Below are positions 24,777-37,718 of a DNA stretch of 64,000 nt, in pieces (positions within the stretch are counted from its first letter, which is position 1; every line of letters starts with the position of its first letter). A program made the translations under genes and the position numbers. The notes below the pieces were generated by a model. That model was not told the DNA's origin. It saw only the letters and a program-made list of their open reading frames with translations, and ran no database searches. Source of the stretch: Ceratodon purpureus (lineage: Eukaryota; Streptophyta; Bryopsida; Pseudoditrichales; Ditrichaceae). The stretch lies in NCBI GenBank assembly GCA_014871385.1, contig CM026427.1, positions 17,362,362 to 17,426,361 of the forward strand, in the 5' to 3' direction.

Positions 24777-24905
24777 ATGAGACTGAGATGCTGCCTAGTA
24801 TGGATGGCATGGTATGAGACTGAGATGCTGCCTAGTATGGATGGCATGGTATGAGACTGAGATGCTGCCTAGTATGGATGGCATGGTATGAGACTGAGAC
24901 TGAGA
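24777..24905. repeat. 37 bp tandem repeat, about 3.5 copies
   Basis: The units at 24777-24813, 24814-24850 and 24851-24887 are essentially identical (ATGAGACTGAGATGCTGCC as their first half), followed by a partial unit. CTCATG and CATGAG words are also frequent in the 200 bp upstream. Confidence 0.95.
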
Positions 24906-26973
24906 TGCTCTATAAGTACTGAGATGTTGCAAAGCTACATGGCCAAACAAAAGCTTGATCTAGATGTAGTTTCATCAATGAGACGTCATTTTCTTTGAGT
25001 GTATCAAACTCTTTTCTGAATATCTTCTAAATTCTAATTGTTGGATTCATATAAGGTATACACACCTATGACCGATAAGCATTTCAGCATAGTAAATCTT
25101 GGGTTTTCAATAAGGAGTTATTTTTGGTGCGTAGTATCATAAGGTTCATGAAGAATGAGCATTTTTCCAAAATTAATTCACTAAAATTCAAATTACTACA
25201 AAAAATTTTGTCCAAAAGTTAGGTTTACCCATAACCGACATATAGGTTTACCAATGACCGATAACAACAAGAGTAGTGAACAACAACATGTCCATAACAC
25301 TCACAAAGGCATTTTATTGGAGGATGCATCCTAAATCTACTGTTCATCAATTATCGGTTACTGGTTTTCCATTGCTCTGCAATGGGGAAGCCTACGAATC
25401 AGTCATGGGTTCATTAACCCTCATGGGTGTGTATACCTTAGACGCGGGTCTATGAGAATGTAGCCTCCACTAAAAGAATTAAAATTCAATGCATGAGTTT
25501 ATGGTTAATGGTTGACGGTTGTGTAAGCATTGAGTGAGTAATGCATGTTTGCAGCTGTAATTTTTATATATGTTCACTATGTCTCGGTTGGTTGATCAAG
25601 TGCCCAATGGATGTTGCATTTAGTGCATGCATATAATGTTGCCATGTGTAGAGAAGATTTGTGGCAAAGTGGCTTATTTTAATGTGCTCCAGAGTGGTGC
25701 AAATTATGTGTGCACAAACCCCCCGTTTGTGTGCATTTGTTTTGAATGCGTTCACTTTCACAATTCCTGGAAGTGTAAGATTGTCTCTAAAGGATCATAA
25801 GTTTGTAGTGATGAGAGGCCAGACAGAGCATAAACTCCCTCCAATTGAAAGGAAGATAAGAGGACAAATAGATTGAGAGCTGAAGCTATTCAAAGGAGAG
25901 GTGGTCAGGCTGAGCGAACAAGGTTAAGGGAAAATTTTGTTAAAGGCCACTTGATGCAATTGCAAATAGGAGAGAGCAATTGCAATTCCTCAGGAACAAG
26001 CATGACAAGAGAAAATTTGAATGATATAAAAGAGATTGACCAGTTATATTTGCATTCCAGAGGTCCATGAAATGATTGGACCATCCTTTGCAATGAATTT
26101 TTGCTCAAGTGTAGGAATCAGCCTAGATGTAGAGCATGCTCCTCCACACTAATATAATCTGATGCCGCATTACTATCCTTTTAAAGATGGTGAAAAGACT
26201 AAGGGTTGCCCAGCAGGCTACAAGTCTCCTTTTGGGTTCCAGAAAACAACAAAGAGTTATGAAAGCTCCAAGCATAATTATTGAGCAACTCATGACCTCC
26301 GAAATTAGAATGCATTTGTTCCCTTTACCACAAAAAAAGGAAGAGTCTGGCGGCAACTGAATGCATATGATTTCATCTTGATGGATGCGTGGCTAATTGG
26401 TATTTGCAGACATACTTTTACAGGTATTGCAGCTCAAATAGGAAGAAACTAATTTGATTTTAAAAACTTTGTTACTTAGGAAGGAGGGGTTCTCTTTCGG
26501 ATCTAACTGATATAGTGTGGCTTCCGTGCGCAATTCCGAACAACAAAATTTATGGTTAGGAACATTGTGAACAATTCCACAAATATGATGTACATGCAAT
26601 TCTGAAGAATACGTGAGTACAATCAATTCATGGCAGAACATGTAAATTGCGAATCACTAACAAAAACCAGAATTGCTCCTGGTAACACCATAACGTGTAT
26701 CTATGATCCCAGGAGAAGTTGTGTTATTTACTTCCTGATGCGTAACAGAGGCCAAATCATCTAGGGACGAATCCTTCTTGCTGTTCAAGAAAAAGGTAAA
26801 ATGAGAACAGACAAAGCTGATCACATATACATATCCCCAAGAATGAACCTCAAACGAGGACTCAAAAGGCAGGACATCCTCTCAAGATGAGACGAATGCA
26901 CTTTCAAGCAATTGCGGACTTGTAATATTAGCGTTTTAAAAGAGTTTGATAAACCAAAGTTTGATTATGCGAC
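24906..26973. other. Intergenic DNA and 3' flank of the transporter gene
   Basis: No gene recognised. The phrases TTTACCCATAACCGACA and TTTACCAATGACCGATA recur near 25220-25265, with related ATGACCGATAAGC at about 25069. Nothing else supports a feature. Confidence 0.4.
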
Positions 26974-29900
26974 TTACTCAAGTTTCCGTCCCAGTAGCTC
27001 TAAATGCGTGTAACTCGCCTCTTCCACTTGGGGCTTAGAAATAGAAGAGAAAAACTACACACACAGAAGCGTCATCTTAATATCTGTCCAAGATGTCAGA
27101 AACAGCAAAAACAAAGGATCCAGCAGTAGCAGCAGGCCTTTAAATCCTGTCAGAACCCTTACAGATATAGATGCATCCAATAACACTATCCATCACTACT
27201 CATTGGGACTACTTCAGATGGCATCAATAGACTCTGAGATGACGAACCAAACCTGATGCATAGAAATGAAAACGATGGTAACCCCGAGAATAAAATTTAT
27301 GGTAAGCGCATGCCCGAATAGTGCAGCTGAAGCGAGACCCGTAAAAATGGTAGCAACCGTCGAAGAATACTTCTTCAAAATTGTGTCGGGGGAAGGGTCC
27401 AGCAAACCAATTTTCATAAGACAGTAGCCATCGTATATAATAGAAACACAGGCATGTCAGATTAGTCTGCGCGACACTGCTTCATGCGCCACCCGTAGCA
27501 GGTGTCGCAGGGTTGTTAAATGCTAGAAACTATTGATTTACTTATTCAATTTCTCAGATCATCTAATTAGGTTCCAAGCTGAAAGGAGAACCAACGATGA
27601 AGCTTACCAGCATACTTATAGAAAAATGAAGAAAGAATGCCCTGAGCTGCGTTGTTTATGATTAGGAACATTGTGGCCTTTGAGTGCCCCTCCAAAATAT
27701 TGAACCCTGCGCCACCTGCTTTACCGGTTACGGCATACAAGCCGCAAATGTTTTAGGAACCAACTTCAAATATTGAAACAAAATTTAAAGCCCAATTACG
27801 CTAAACAATAAAATTGAATATACTTGGAGTATTTTCGAATGGATAGAAATGAATACGACGAAATAGAGAATCCATGACCTTGGTAGATAGCAGAGATCAT
27901 CATTGCAAAGAAGTTGAACATTGCTCCATATGCGTACAACAAGAGATTCCGCACAATCAAAAACTTAAGTGAGTCAACAATTCTGAAGTGAAGCATATTT
28001 GTCAATTTATCAATGGACCAAACTGCCAATTTAAAAGCGCAGCATTGCGTAACGAACCTGCAGGTGAACACTAGTATCAAATTGGCTTTTGAGTGCATAC
28101 TCATTATAAACTGATTCCAAGGAGGGGACTGTCACCTGAAAGAAAAAGTGATTAGGGCACTTTTTCAAAAGCTTGAGATTCAAGAGACAATTACAAGTAA
28201 ACAGCCAAAAAAACCTTGTTTAGGACACACCAGAATTAATAGAATGAAAACCACATTATAGGATCGAGCTCATGCCAAGCAACTGCTTGCATGTCAATAG
28301 AACTGATGATCTCGTGTTCTCTCGACAACCCACGATTTCTCTAAGAAAAAGTAAAACTACCTCAAATTCAGCAAAGAGAAAGAAAGAGGGAACAAAATCC
28401 GGACACAGTATGACATATATAGTAATAACAAAGTTTCAATGTTAGAAAAGTGAATTTTCCTGAATGGAAGTTGCACAATACTTACAAATGCGAGGGTATA
28501 GAAGTAGGCCACTATTGCGATAGGAATAGCCAGAGCAGTTGTGCCAGCTTGAGTTGTGTGAAGTTGATTTACACTGATGCCTATGAGAAGCAACGTAAGA
28601 GCTTCCCACTGTGTTTCAATAGAAATCGAATGGTAAGAAACACAGCAATTTTGTTAGAGGAGCAGAAGCAGTTTCATAACAATAATTAATTACATAGTTC
28701 ATATTGTAGAAGGAGATGGAGAAACCAACCTACATGACGGTAAAACGCCGCTTCATGACTGCCTTCAATAGTAGCACAATTACTAAAACCTACATACACC
28801 AAAAAAATAAATTAGAAATATATAAAGATTGAAACAGGCCAGTAATCCATGTGCTTAAGACAAGCTATTCGTCAATAATTGAGACGACGAGAAATGCAAT
28901 CCAGTTTAGAAAACAGACGTTGCTTTTAGACCCCTTCAAGATGCATTTAACAAACCTCTATTGAGGTAGAAATAACGAGATGAATACAAACTATAACATA
29001 TGTACTTAATTTTCTAACCTTAAACTTTTAGGAGCCATGCTTATCAAGAAATACGTATTGTTAAAAAGCGGGAGATAGATAACGCAGATATGATTTGCGA
29101 AACGAGTGAAGTAATTCAACAGCCAAGGCGCATGGATGCTACACTTTTGATTCACTTAGTGTGGGCCACATTCCTTGGAGCAATCTAAATTATTTTAAAA
29201 CTTACTTATTCCTGAATTTATTGTAGGCAACTTCATTTTCGAGCTGAAGTTAAAACATGTCCTTGTAAATCATAGATGACCATGTAATTAAAACCCACAT
29301 TAATTAGATTTTAAGCATATTCCTAATTTCCCATCACATTCTTTGATTACCCACACTAGACGAAATTGAAAGTGTACTCACCTTCAAATTGCTCAACATT
29401 TTCAGAGTTGCAGGATGGAAGTATAGCTGCACAATACAAGGTGAACTTAACCGTCAGTTCCTTGAAATCCTTAAACATGTAATCTTTCTAAACAACGCTA
29501 CATAGATTTAAGATCGAGGAGACTCCAGAGGCTTCCCCATTGAAACCGAAAGACATGGCACCTCTAGAAAGTACAAAACAGAGTAATAGTCGTAAAAAGG
29601 TATGGACCCGCATGATGAACTTCAAATAGTTGTTAATTGCATAGAAAAATGCAGGAACCGTTAACAGATAGTTTTTTCTTGCAGCTTGCATTCTAGAAAT
29701 GAAAGAAATATAGTCACGTTTTAAACGGTAATATATATATAACATTAAAAATTAGTAACGTATGTTAGCAAATAACCTGGAAGTTCTTATCTCTTGTGCA
29801 CGCAATAGGAGTCGCTCCCACGTGCTTTGTGGGAGACAAATTGTGCCAAACAATCTAAGAGAGGGGAGCAGACAGGAACGAACCTCAACCATATCCACAC

Positions 29901-31214
29901 AAGTAGACCACTGTGAAAGCCTGGAAACGACTGATAAAGACATAACAATCTCTTCATTCATCTGTGAACTTCCAATTTGTGCACAAACTATACTTATCTA
30001 ACGCTAAACTTGAGCAAGAGGAGTAACACACCGTTAAAATGACGCTTGGAGACAGCAACGACCGTTCTCCTGGTCGTTGTTTGCGAGCCTGCAAATACAA
30101 CGAATAGTGTTCCGTGAGCGCGTGGTAGCAGCTTTGAAGCCCATCAATGTATGCAGTAACTTGCATTAAAAAAGAGATTGATCAAACTTGATAGTACTCT
30201 GGACAATACGCACAATTTCAAAACATTACGTTCACACAAGTCCTACCGTTGTTCGCGTGATGCTTCATCACAACGCTTCTAGGCTTCTGATTCAGTTGGC
30301 CTTAAAGACAACAATATGTCTCAATAAGAATGTCAAACAAGACACTGGGCCTACCAGAGGAGCATGCCAACGGCGAATATAACCTTTATAAATTCGGTAA
30401 GGAAATCCACACTCATTGGACTGAAGAGAAACTTTCCATCCACTTTCGATATGTAAACCAATATTGGCTGGACAACACAACAGCAAAATCGAAGTGAGAA
30501 GATGGGAGGATCGTCCTCTAAAGCAATGTTGAAACGCCATTTCAACAATCCAGTGTAGCTCTAAACGAAAACAGATTCTGAGTGAACCGATTTTTTTAAA
30601 ATTCATTGCTATCATGAAATACTCCATGACTACCTCCCAGTAAGCTTAATCCACGTTTGTTAAGATGTCCAAGCAAGTTAGTAACTTGTTGCAAATCCAA
30701 ACTCTCAGATTTGGATGGTTTAATATTTGCTGCTTGCAAAGAACTGTGGACTTAGTTAACCCACGAAGAGTTGGAATTCACCACACATGATAGCAGATCG
30801 GACTATGTCCTCAAAGCAGTTCTCAACGACTCTGCCAGCAACATTGAGCTGAAATGCAAGGAGGATTGAGGATGCTCCACACACCACGACCTAGAAAAAA
30901 AGGGTTACCAGCCGAACGAGTTCCGCTGAGTAATTCCAGCTGCAATTTATGAAAGAAATGCGGATCTCAGCTTCCGACACTCCTACTTTTCCCCTCATAA
31001 TCACGGCGGAAAAACAGATCTGCCAACGTACCTGGAGAGCGATAAGAGTACAGTCTCCCAGTACAAGGAGCACATTGAGCGCCCTCCACTTGGGCTGATT
31101 AACACTATGCTGCCTATCATAGGCCTTGGATATTGGCCTCACCTTGGAACCACACGTCTTACATTCCACAGCGCCATTCATTTCTGCAGATCCGACGTTC
31201 TCCCTGCTCCTCAT
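26974..31214 (-). pseudogene. Nucleotide-sugar transporter (CMP-sialic acid transporter-like, UTR6 type), twelve exons, damaged
   Basis: Exons: 31214-31032, 30467-30355, 30131-30030, 29692-29608, 29426-29382, 28789-28730, 28608-28486, 28135-28058, 27948-27879, 27715-27608, 27386-27253, 27054-26974. Translation closely follows Arabidopsis CMP-sialic-acid-transporter-like proteins as I remember them: CKTCGSK near the start, [79 protein letters not shown]. The family are Golgi membrane antiporters with about ten helices. Lesions: the end of exon 2 is 4 nt short of the expected frame, so exon 3 must start at an upstream cryptic site; exon 6 ends in TAG where CAG is expected; the acceptors before exons 9 and 11 read GG and CG instead of AG. 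The first in-frame ATG is 31214; 31181 matches the Arabidopsis start. Probably a decaying gene, though alternative splicing could rescue parts. Confidence 0.85.
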
Positions 31215-31649
31215 ACTTCACCGCGATATTTCCCACAGCGAAGCTAGTGCTGCAAGATTTTGCTCCAGTCACAAGAGGTCCTAATTTCTACATCGATATG
31301 CACTGCTCCAAACTCCATAAAACGATACAATAATACACTCGTGGCAGCACGCCGCAACGACGATAGGCTCCGTCCAGGAGAATCCACACCGAATTTGACG
31401 CAGCCGCTGGCTCCGCGCACATGATCTAGCGTTACGCAGCAGGTTGAGAGATAGATAGAAATAGATTGAGACGTGACAATGTAAACAAGTGAAGAAAGAG
31501 GAGAGCAAAGAGAGATGGAGTCCAGGAAAAGTAAAAAATGGAGGAAATAGACGACAAAAGGAAAAGGATGCGAGGGGGGGGATCCAGACGCAAGTACGCT
31601 GCAGCAATGACGCGGCAGGAGAGCACGCACGAAGGGGCGACCGCTATGG

Positions 31650-31747
<98 letters not shown>

Positions 31748-31770
31748 GACACAGAGTGCGTCAATCAGTC
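31215..31770 (-). promoter_or_regulatory. Upstream region of the transporter gene with a long GA/CT microsatellite
   Basis: An almost pure GA run spans about 31657-31742 (CT-rich in the direction of the gene), preceded by purine-rich sequence. It lies 440-530 bp upstream of the ATG, so it is leader or promoter DNA. The long Glu-Arg and Ser-Leu open frames over it are artefacts. Confidence 0.5.
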
Positions 31771-32229
31771 AGTTTCTCCATCTGTTCGTCCGAGCGGGGC
31801 GATGTGTTGTGACGCTCACATTGCAACACCCCAGCTACGTGAACCCCCCACCTTGCAACCTTTTTCTTTTCACTCTCCTGTAAATACCCACTCCAATCAC
31901 ACTGCCCATTACTCACCAAGAAGAAGACAAACTTTGGCCTCCAAGGGGTCGACGTGAATATAGTGTTTGTTCATTCTATTCACTAATCCCATAGCCACTG
32001 GACAAAGGATAATAAAGGACGAAAGGGTAAACACTTTTCTACACTAAATGCCTTGAAGAAAACCGACATCTTATCCTCCAAGGTCTTTTCAGGTATCCAT
32101 ACAACGAAGTCTGAAGACCCCCCACCATAGTTGGGTAGACTATGGTAATAAGCGCCATTTTGACATGGGGATTTGAACTCACAACCACATCACCAGTGTA
32201 CCTTCCATGTCTGCCTCCGATCTCTCCAC
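31771..32229. other. Intergenic DNA
   Basis: No gene. On the minus strand GAGTTCAAATCCCC at about 32166-32179 resembles a tRNA B box, but no complete tRNA could be folded. Confidence 0.35.
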
Positions 32230-32510
32230 TTTTTTAAGGGCGCTTCCCATTGTGGCCAAAACCATAGGCCCACCGTCAAAAATCCACACCCAATTAAGTC
32301 CACATTTTCAAGTTTTGGGTTACAAAAATGTATTAAAATAGTCCACTTTAAGCCTTTGGCCTGTCACAGTGTAAAGCCTCAGAAGTCCAAGTCCAAAGGC
32401 CAAAACTTATGATCCGAGCATCTAAAAATTTATGAAAAATTGAAAACAATTTGAAAAAACTCTAAAACAAATAGAGAAGGTGTAAAAACTAATGAAGAAT
32501 TTCATACTCT
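32230..32510. repeat. Dispersed repeat family B, copy 1
   Basis: Aligns in the same orientation with 52535-52785: CATTGTGGCCAAAACC, AATTAAGTCCAC, TATTAAAATAGTCCAC, CAAGTCCAAAGGCC and GGTGTAAAAACTAATGAA occur in the same order in both. Not coding. Confidence 0.75.
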
Positions 32511-34768
32511 ATGTGTTCATGTGAAATTTGTAGGTTTAAAATAACTAGAGCATCACTCACAAACATGCATAAAACATTTTAAAATTCAAATATGCTATGA
32601 AATTATATGGAATTTGTGTGTTCTAAATATCTGTACCACCACTCATTTATATACATGGACCACAATGAAAATCACATGTTTGTAGCACATATTTTTTATA
32701 TAAATTTCAATCATTATTTTGAAAAGTAATAATGAAAAATCCATATTTATCACAACCAACTATTATAAAAACTTTGATATTTTTAATATTATAGCCCCTA
32801 TAATCAACTACAATGATTGTTATTTGTACCACACATTGTTGAATGTCACAAAATACCAACTTTAAATTTGGCAAGATGGTTAAAGTAGGAAAAAAAAAAC
32901 TCTTAGCAAATGATGAAGAGGCCAAGCTTGCAAGCCGTCACATCTACTCTATGTATCAAATGGACATGAGGTGACATGTTACAACAATTGTGATTTTAAA
33001 TATAAATTTAAACCTATAAAGATAATTTGACTCTTAAAAATTTGAACCCATTTGTGGCTATAAGAAGTGTTAAGGTGTAAATGGTAAGATTCAATTTAAG
33101 ATCTTTTAAAGCCAAGCTCAAGACCTTTGTCAATTGCTTATAGTCGTATCAAAATCACATCTATGGAATTAAAATAAATCACATGTCTTCATTTTGTATG
33201 CTTGTAAACAATCACTCTTCTATGCTTGACACAATAAGTTTATTATGAATACATAAGTACATTAGTTTAATCATCTATAATCGATTCAAAAATATAAAAA
33301 TAGATAATATCAAAATTTTAAGAACTGAAAAATGAAAATAAATTAAACTATCTTTTATGATGTTTGGTTTTTTAAGCCATTTAAGCCTATATAATAATAT
33401 GATTCTCATGAATAAAATAAAAAAATATTCAACTTGTTATCAGTGTATCACAATTTTTATATTTGTATGTATTTGATAACTTTATTTTTATGGGAATGCC
33501 TATGCTCCCAACATTCGGAGCGCCGACGTTCCCGGAGATCCCGACTTCGAGGGAGGGACTTGGGCTGCGACTTGGAGGCTTTTATGAAGATTAAGAATAT
33601 CTTTTTAAAAAACACTCTATGATGTACATGCCAATGAGTAGGATTGATATTTTATATTCCAAACTTAGAACTGACTGTCACATACCACTAATTCTGCAAT
33701 GTCCTAACTTTGAAGAGACACTTAAGGTAAAGAAACCAAAAACTATAAAAATAAGGCAATTCGACTAGAAGGAATGGAGATAGAAAGTAGGTGAATTTTT
33801 TGAGATGAAGATGCAAGTTGATTTGTATTTTTATTCCTCATAAATAATTATCTATATTTTTTCAAAGTAGGAAGTTTGTCAAACCTCCTTCTTGTATACT
33901 AGACTCTTCCTGAACCAAACATGATGGTGTTCTAAAACCGTTAACTAATATCATGGAAAAATGCACGTAAAACTACTAAAAACTTAGAACTTGATATTAT
34001 GTGGCAAAACTTGACTGGTCTACAAGAACTTGGTTAGTCCACCACTTTTGGTGTTCAGTCTACCACTTCTTTGTTTTTGGGAAACTGTCCTACACGCCTT
34101 GAGCGCATTTATGGTTTTTGATTTCTCTACCTTATGTGCTCCAAGTGAACATGCCAATCACTGAACAAGGTCCAATGTACTCCTACATTCCAGAAGTCTA
34201 GGCAAGAATGTTTAAATCCCCCCATCAAGCATGGCTTTGAGGGTAGGTTCGCGAGGAGGTGGGAGAGGTGGAGGCAAATCTCTACCTCTATTATTTGCTT
34301 GAGTGGGGTCATGTGGATCTCAAAAGGACCTCAAAAGAGTAAATTGGGGCCTCTAGCCCCAAATTTAGGAAAACTAAAACTAAAAAAAGATCCCATGATC
34401 CCAAATCGGGGAAGGGCAGAAAAATAGAATCTATCGAACATGGCAACCAAGCCACGCTTAATAGGAGAAATAAAGAGACTCAGTCCAAGCCTTGTGTTTA
34501 GAAGTTGATCTTTACGTCTTAGGGCAATATAGCCTCCTGGACTTATCCTGAAAATAAGAGGAAATTTCAACCTCTATCTCATAGACTTTCAAAATTTGCG
34601 GTGTTCAATCAAAGTATCAAATGCAGAGATTCAGTTTCTTGGAGCTATTGTTTCTACACTCTGGAGTTTGGCTCCAATCTTTTACCTATTGTCAAATAAT
34701 ACAATTATGGTTCGTGGCTACTTGTATAGTCTCCATAACCAAATGTTACTTTGTAAAGGTTAAAAGAT
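32511..34768. other. AT-rich intergenic DNA
   Basis: No gene seen. A small GC-rich island (GGAGCGCCGACGTTCCCGG) occurs near 33517-33536. The segment 34120-34600 is less AT-rich, but its open frames are not recognisable. Confidence 0.45.
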
Positions 34769-35325
34769 TATGAAGTGTACATTATTGATAGAATGAGTAG
34801 GATGACAAGTGATTTTTTTATGCCATTTATTCAAAAATCAAACGAAGCTTAAACAGTTCTAATAATCCATTTGAAAGAAATTTATTGTTGTTGGTAGGAG
34901 ATATGGCACAATTGCCTCCGATATGTCATCACTGTGCGGAGGATTCCGCCTCGATATGTGAATTGTGTTTCTTAAAGAATTCTCTACACTCATCATCTGA
35001 AAATCACATGATGTTGAAGGCATATGTTCGACATAGCAAAGACCCTTTGGATTTAGAGTTCCTAAATATCATATGTGATAAGAAGCCAACTCAAGAAGAA
35101 ATTGACTTTTAATTAGGTGAATGTGTTATTGGTGAAGTCAAAATTATAGCGGACCTTGATACTATAATCAAACAACATCTGTATGTACCCATCGAATAGA
35201 TGTCAATAAATATAACAACATTATGATAACCAAGCCATTCAATCCTAGTGAATTGTTCTTAGTGCCCATTGACTCTAATGCATTCGATATTGAGTATGTG
35301 TGTGCAATGATCATGAAAAGTAAGG
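34769..35325 (+). pseudogene. PIF1-like (Helitron-type) helicase fragment
   Basis: Three consecutive pieces in different frames match SF1B PIF1/Helitron helicases. YEVYIIDRMSRMTSD is motif II, where IIDEMSMM is usual, so the Walker B Glu is Arg. LLVGDMAQLPPI is motif III (GDxxQLPP), followed by a Cys-rich insert (CHHCAEDSASICELC), then VRHSKDPLDLEFLNII and KPTQEEID. The third piece begins near CTHRIDVNKYNN, equivalent to the CxHRxDVxxYN region. Walker A and the C-terminal motifs are missing. A truncated remnant, probably from a Helitron or a captured PIF1-like gene. Confidence 0.85.
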
Positions 35326-37295
35326 ATTGTTGTATACTGTTCTATTGTAGTAAAAATCACTAAGGTGATTACTCATATTCAATCAAAACAAACTTTTTAA
35401 TATAGTTCAAACAAGTTGAGATTCGTCACATGTACTAATTATATTGTTAAATTATAAGTGAATTAGATGGCCTTTATAAGTGAAATAGATGGCTCATATA
35501 GATACATTTTTTCTTGGTTTGGTGATAGAGTAGGGACTCGTTTGGGTCAAGTGAATAGCACACACTTCAAAAATTCATAACAAATTCATACTTTGTCTAA
35601 AAAATAAAATATCATTTCCACTCCTTATTTTTGACATTTGTCTTCATGTGGAATTTAGAAAAAATCAACAAAGTCAGCAAGGCACACTAATCATTATGCC
35701 TATCATAGGTTGTTTTATCTTGTGTGGATATGTGATTTTGAGATATCAGTATTGGAGTGAGGAGAGATCTTACTGTTCAGAAGCCAAAACTGTCGAGATA
35801 TATCAAATTGTTATCATTTTGGGAGACCCTGATGCAATTTTCTTTTGCGAGGTTGTAGAACATTGTAATTAAAAATACCAAATCTATTCAAAAATACGGA
35901 GAAAGTGTTCATCTAATATTTAGCCTAGTCATGCTTCAGATACCTCTTGAGAAATCCAACTATCTATACAGCTAGTTAAGTTGTTTTTCATTACAATACA
36001 TAACTTTCTAGTTCATAAAAATAGTTGTTTATTTTAATAGTTGACAAAAATAATTGATAAAATTTGTACAAGTTTTGAAAGAATAATTAACGTAAACGCT
36101 TGATAAAAAGTGTAGAGTATATGAATGATTTTGTTTGGAAAAGATGTCGATATTTCGATTAAAGAAGGGAGTTGGAGCATCCTCTCAAGAATAATATACA
36201 AGGTAATCATAAATTGCACTTCGTATGATACAAAGTTCAACATAAATTTCATTTTTGATATTGTGAATTCGATAACTATAACTAAATTAAGCAAAATAGT
36301 GTATCTACAAGCTTTTAGTCATCAACACACTACTAGAATATCTATCTTCAGATTCTTCACAAAGTTATTAACAATGCAAGTAAATTAATTTATTAAAATG
36401 CACACTACTTTAAAATCACAACGGAACAAATTATATTGGGAAGGTATCACAACATACATTGATGTATTTATGTTGCAAATTGTCTCAAAATTTTAGGACC
36501 ATAGAACCCTAAAAATGCAAAGCCATAAGTTGTTGGTTTGATATACTTCTTTTTCTACTTGCATATGCTCATACTCCTAGCTTGAACCCTATACTTTAAT
36601 TTCAGCTTTCTCCAAGTTTTGTATTTGTAGGTGAACCTTAAGGTCCCATACGCCTTGTTATTTTTTATTATAATATTTTCTAAAATATATAAATTTCTAT
36701 TCATTATATAATTCTTTATCAATTCAAAGATTTTAAAAAATGAATATGTAATAAATACACATTTTTTTTCTTCTTCTAGAGTTCAATTTATATGTGAATG
36801 TTGTATGTTTTATATATAAAGTATATATAAAACGTATATAAAATATATAGTTTACATATATGTTTTATATATACTTTATATATACGTTTTATATTGCAAT
36901 TGCAAAGTATCCTTTACATCAAAGACATACAGTTGATGTCCAATATTGCCCCATTTGAGAGAATGTGGATTGCCTACAATATGATTAAATATACACTGAA
37001 GGATGAAGAGAGACATAACTAATATTAATGAATATAGAGTCCAACGTAGGTTCTTGATGCACATGTCAACAAGCTTAAAAGTTCCAATAATCAATTAATG
37101 CAATGTATAATACAATGTGAAGGGTCTTACTCAACCAAAATAAGTTGATTTTTTTGGTCTTGCATGTGATTGAAATCATATCATGAACAAAGCAAAAATC
37201 TTGAAATGTTTAAGTGTAAAGGCTACAATGTCTTGAAATTATAAAGAAATATGATTGAAGTAACTAGAGGAGTGAAAGCGATAAAAAACAAAAAT
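35326..37295. other. AT-rich intergenic DNA with an AT palindrome
   Basis: No gene. At about 36807-36893 the words TTTTATATATAAAG and TATATATACGTTTTATAT occur as inverted partners and could fold into a long AT hairpin. Confidence 0.5.
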
Positions 37296-37299
37296 TAAA

Positions 37300-37372
37300 T
37301 TTTTTTGGTGTAATTGGACATTTTTTGGTGTTCATCTTTGGTGTAGTTGTATTTCCTTTCGACTAGTGATAG
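37300..37372. mobile_element. Partial MITE, right half
   Basis: Matches the right half of the element at 37608-37718: GGTGTAATTGGACA, TTGGTGTTCAT, TTGGTGTA and the terminal GACTAGTG are shared in order. Confidence 0.6.
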
Positions 37373-37607
37373 CTTGTTTATTCATCTCAAAAACAATTTA
37401 TTTTTTATTTTTGAAAAAATGAGATTCATCTTTCAACTTATTTTTTTTAGTATTTGTTTCTTCCAAAAATACTAAAAATATCCTTAAGAACTTGAATTAG
37501 ACAAACATATCAATAAGTTTTTATTTTAATTTTAATTTTGATTTTAATTTTAATTTATTTTTAAATTAAATTTATTTGTTATTTTTATTGTAGAATTATT
37601 TAAAACA

Positions 37608-37718
37608 AACCAGTAGTGGAAAAGGTGTTGTATTACACCAAAAATGAATTTTGATGTAATTGGTCACTGCTTGGTGTTCATTTTCGGTGTAAGAGAATAC
37701 CTTTTTTGACTAGTGGAC
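37608..37718. mobile_element. About 110 bp MITE
   Basis: The left end CCAGTAGTGGAAAAGG then TTACACCAAAAATGAA is mirrored by the right end, whose reverse complement reads CCACTAGTCAAAAAAGG then TTACACCGAAAATGAA. These are near-complete inverted halves with a short centre. The CACTAGT-type ends hint at a CACTA-derived MITE, but no target duplication was fixed. Confidence 0.7.

Noticed and set aside
31432-31957. Open frames of Glu-Arg or Ser-Leu repeats
   Set aside because: Translation of the GA/CT microsatellite.
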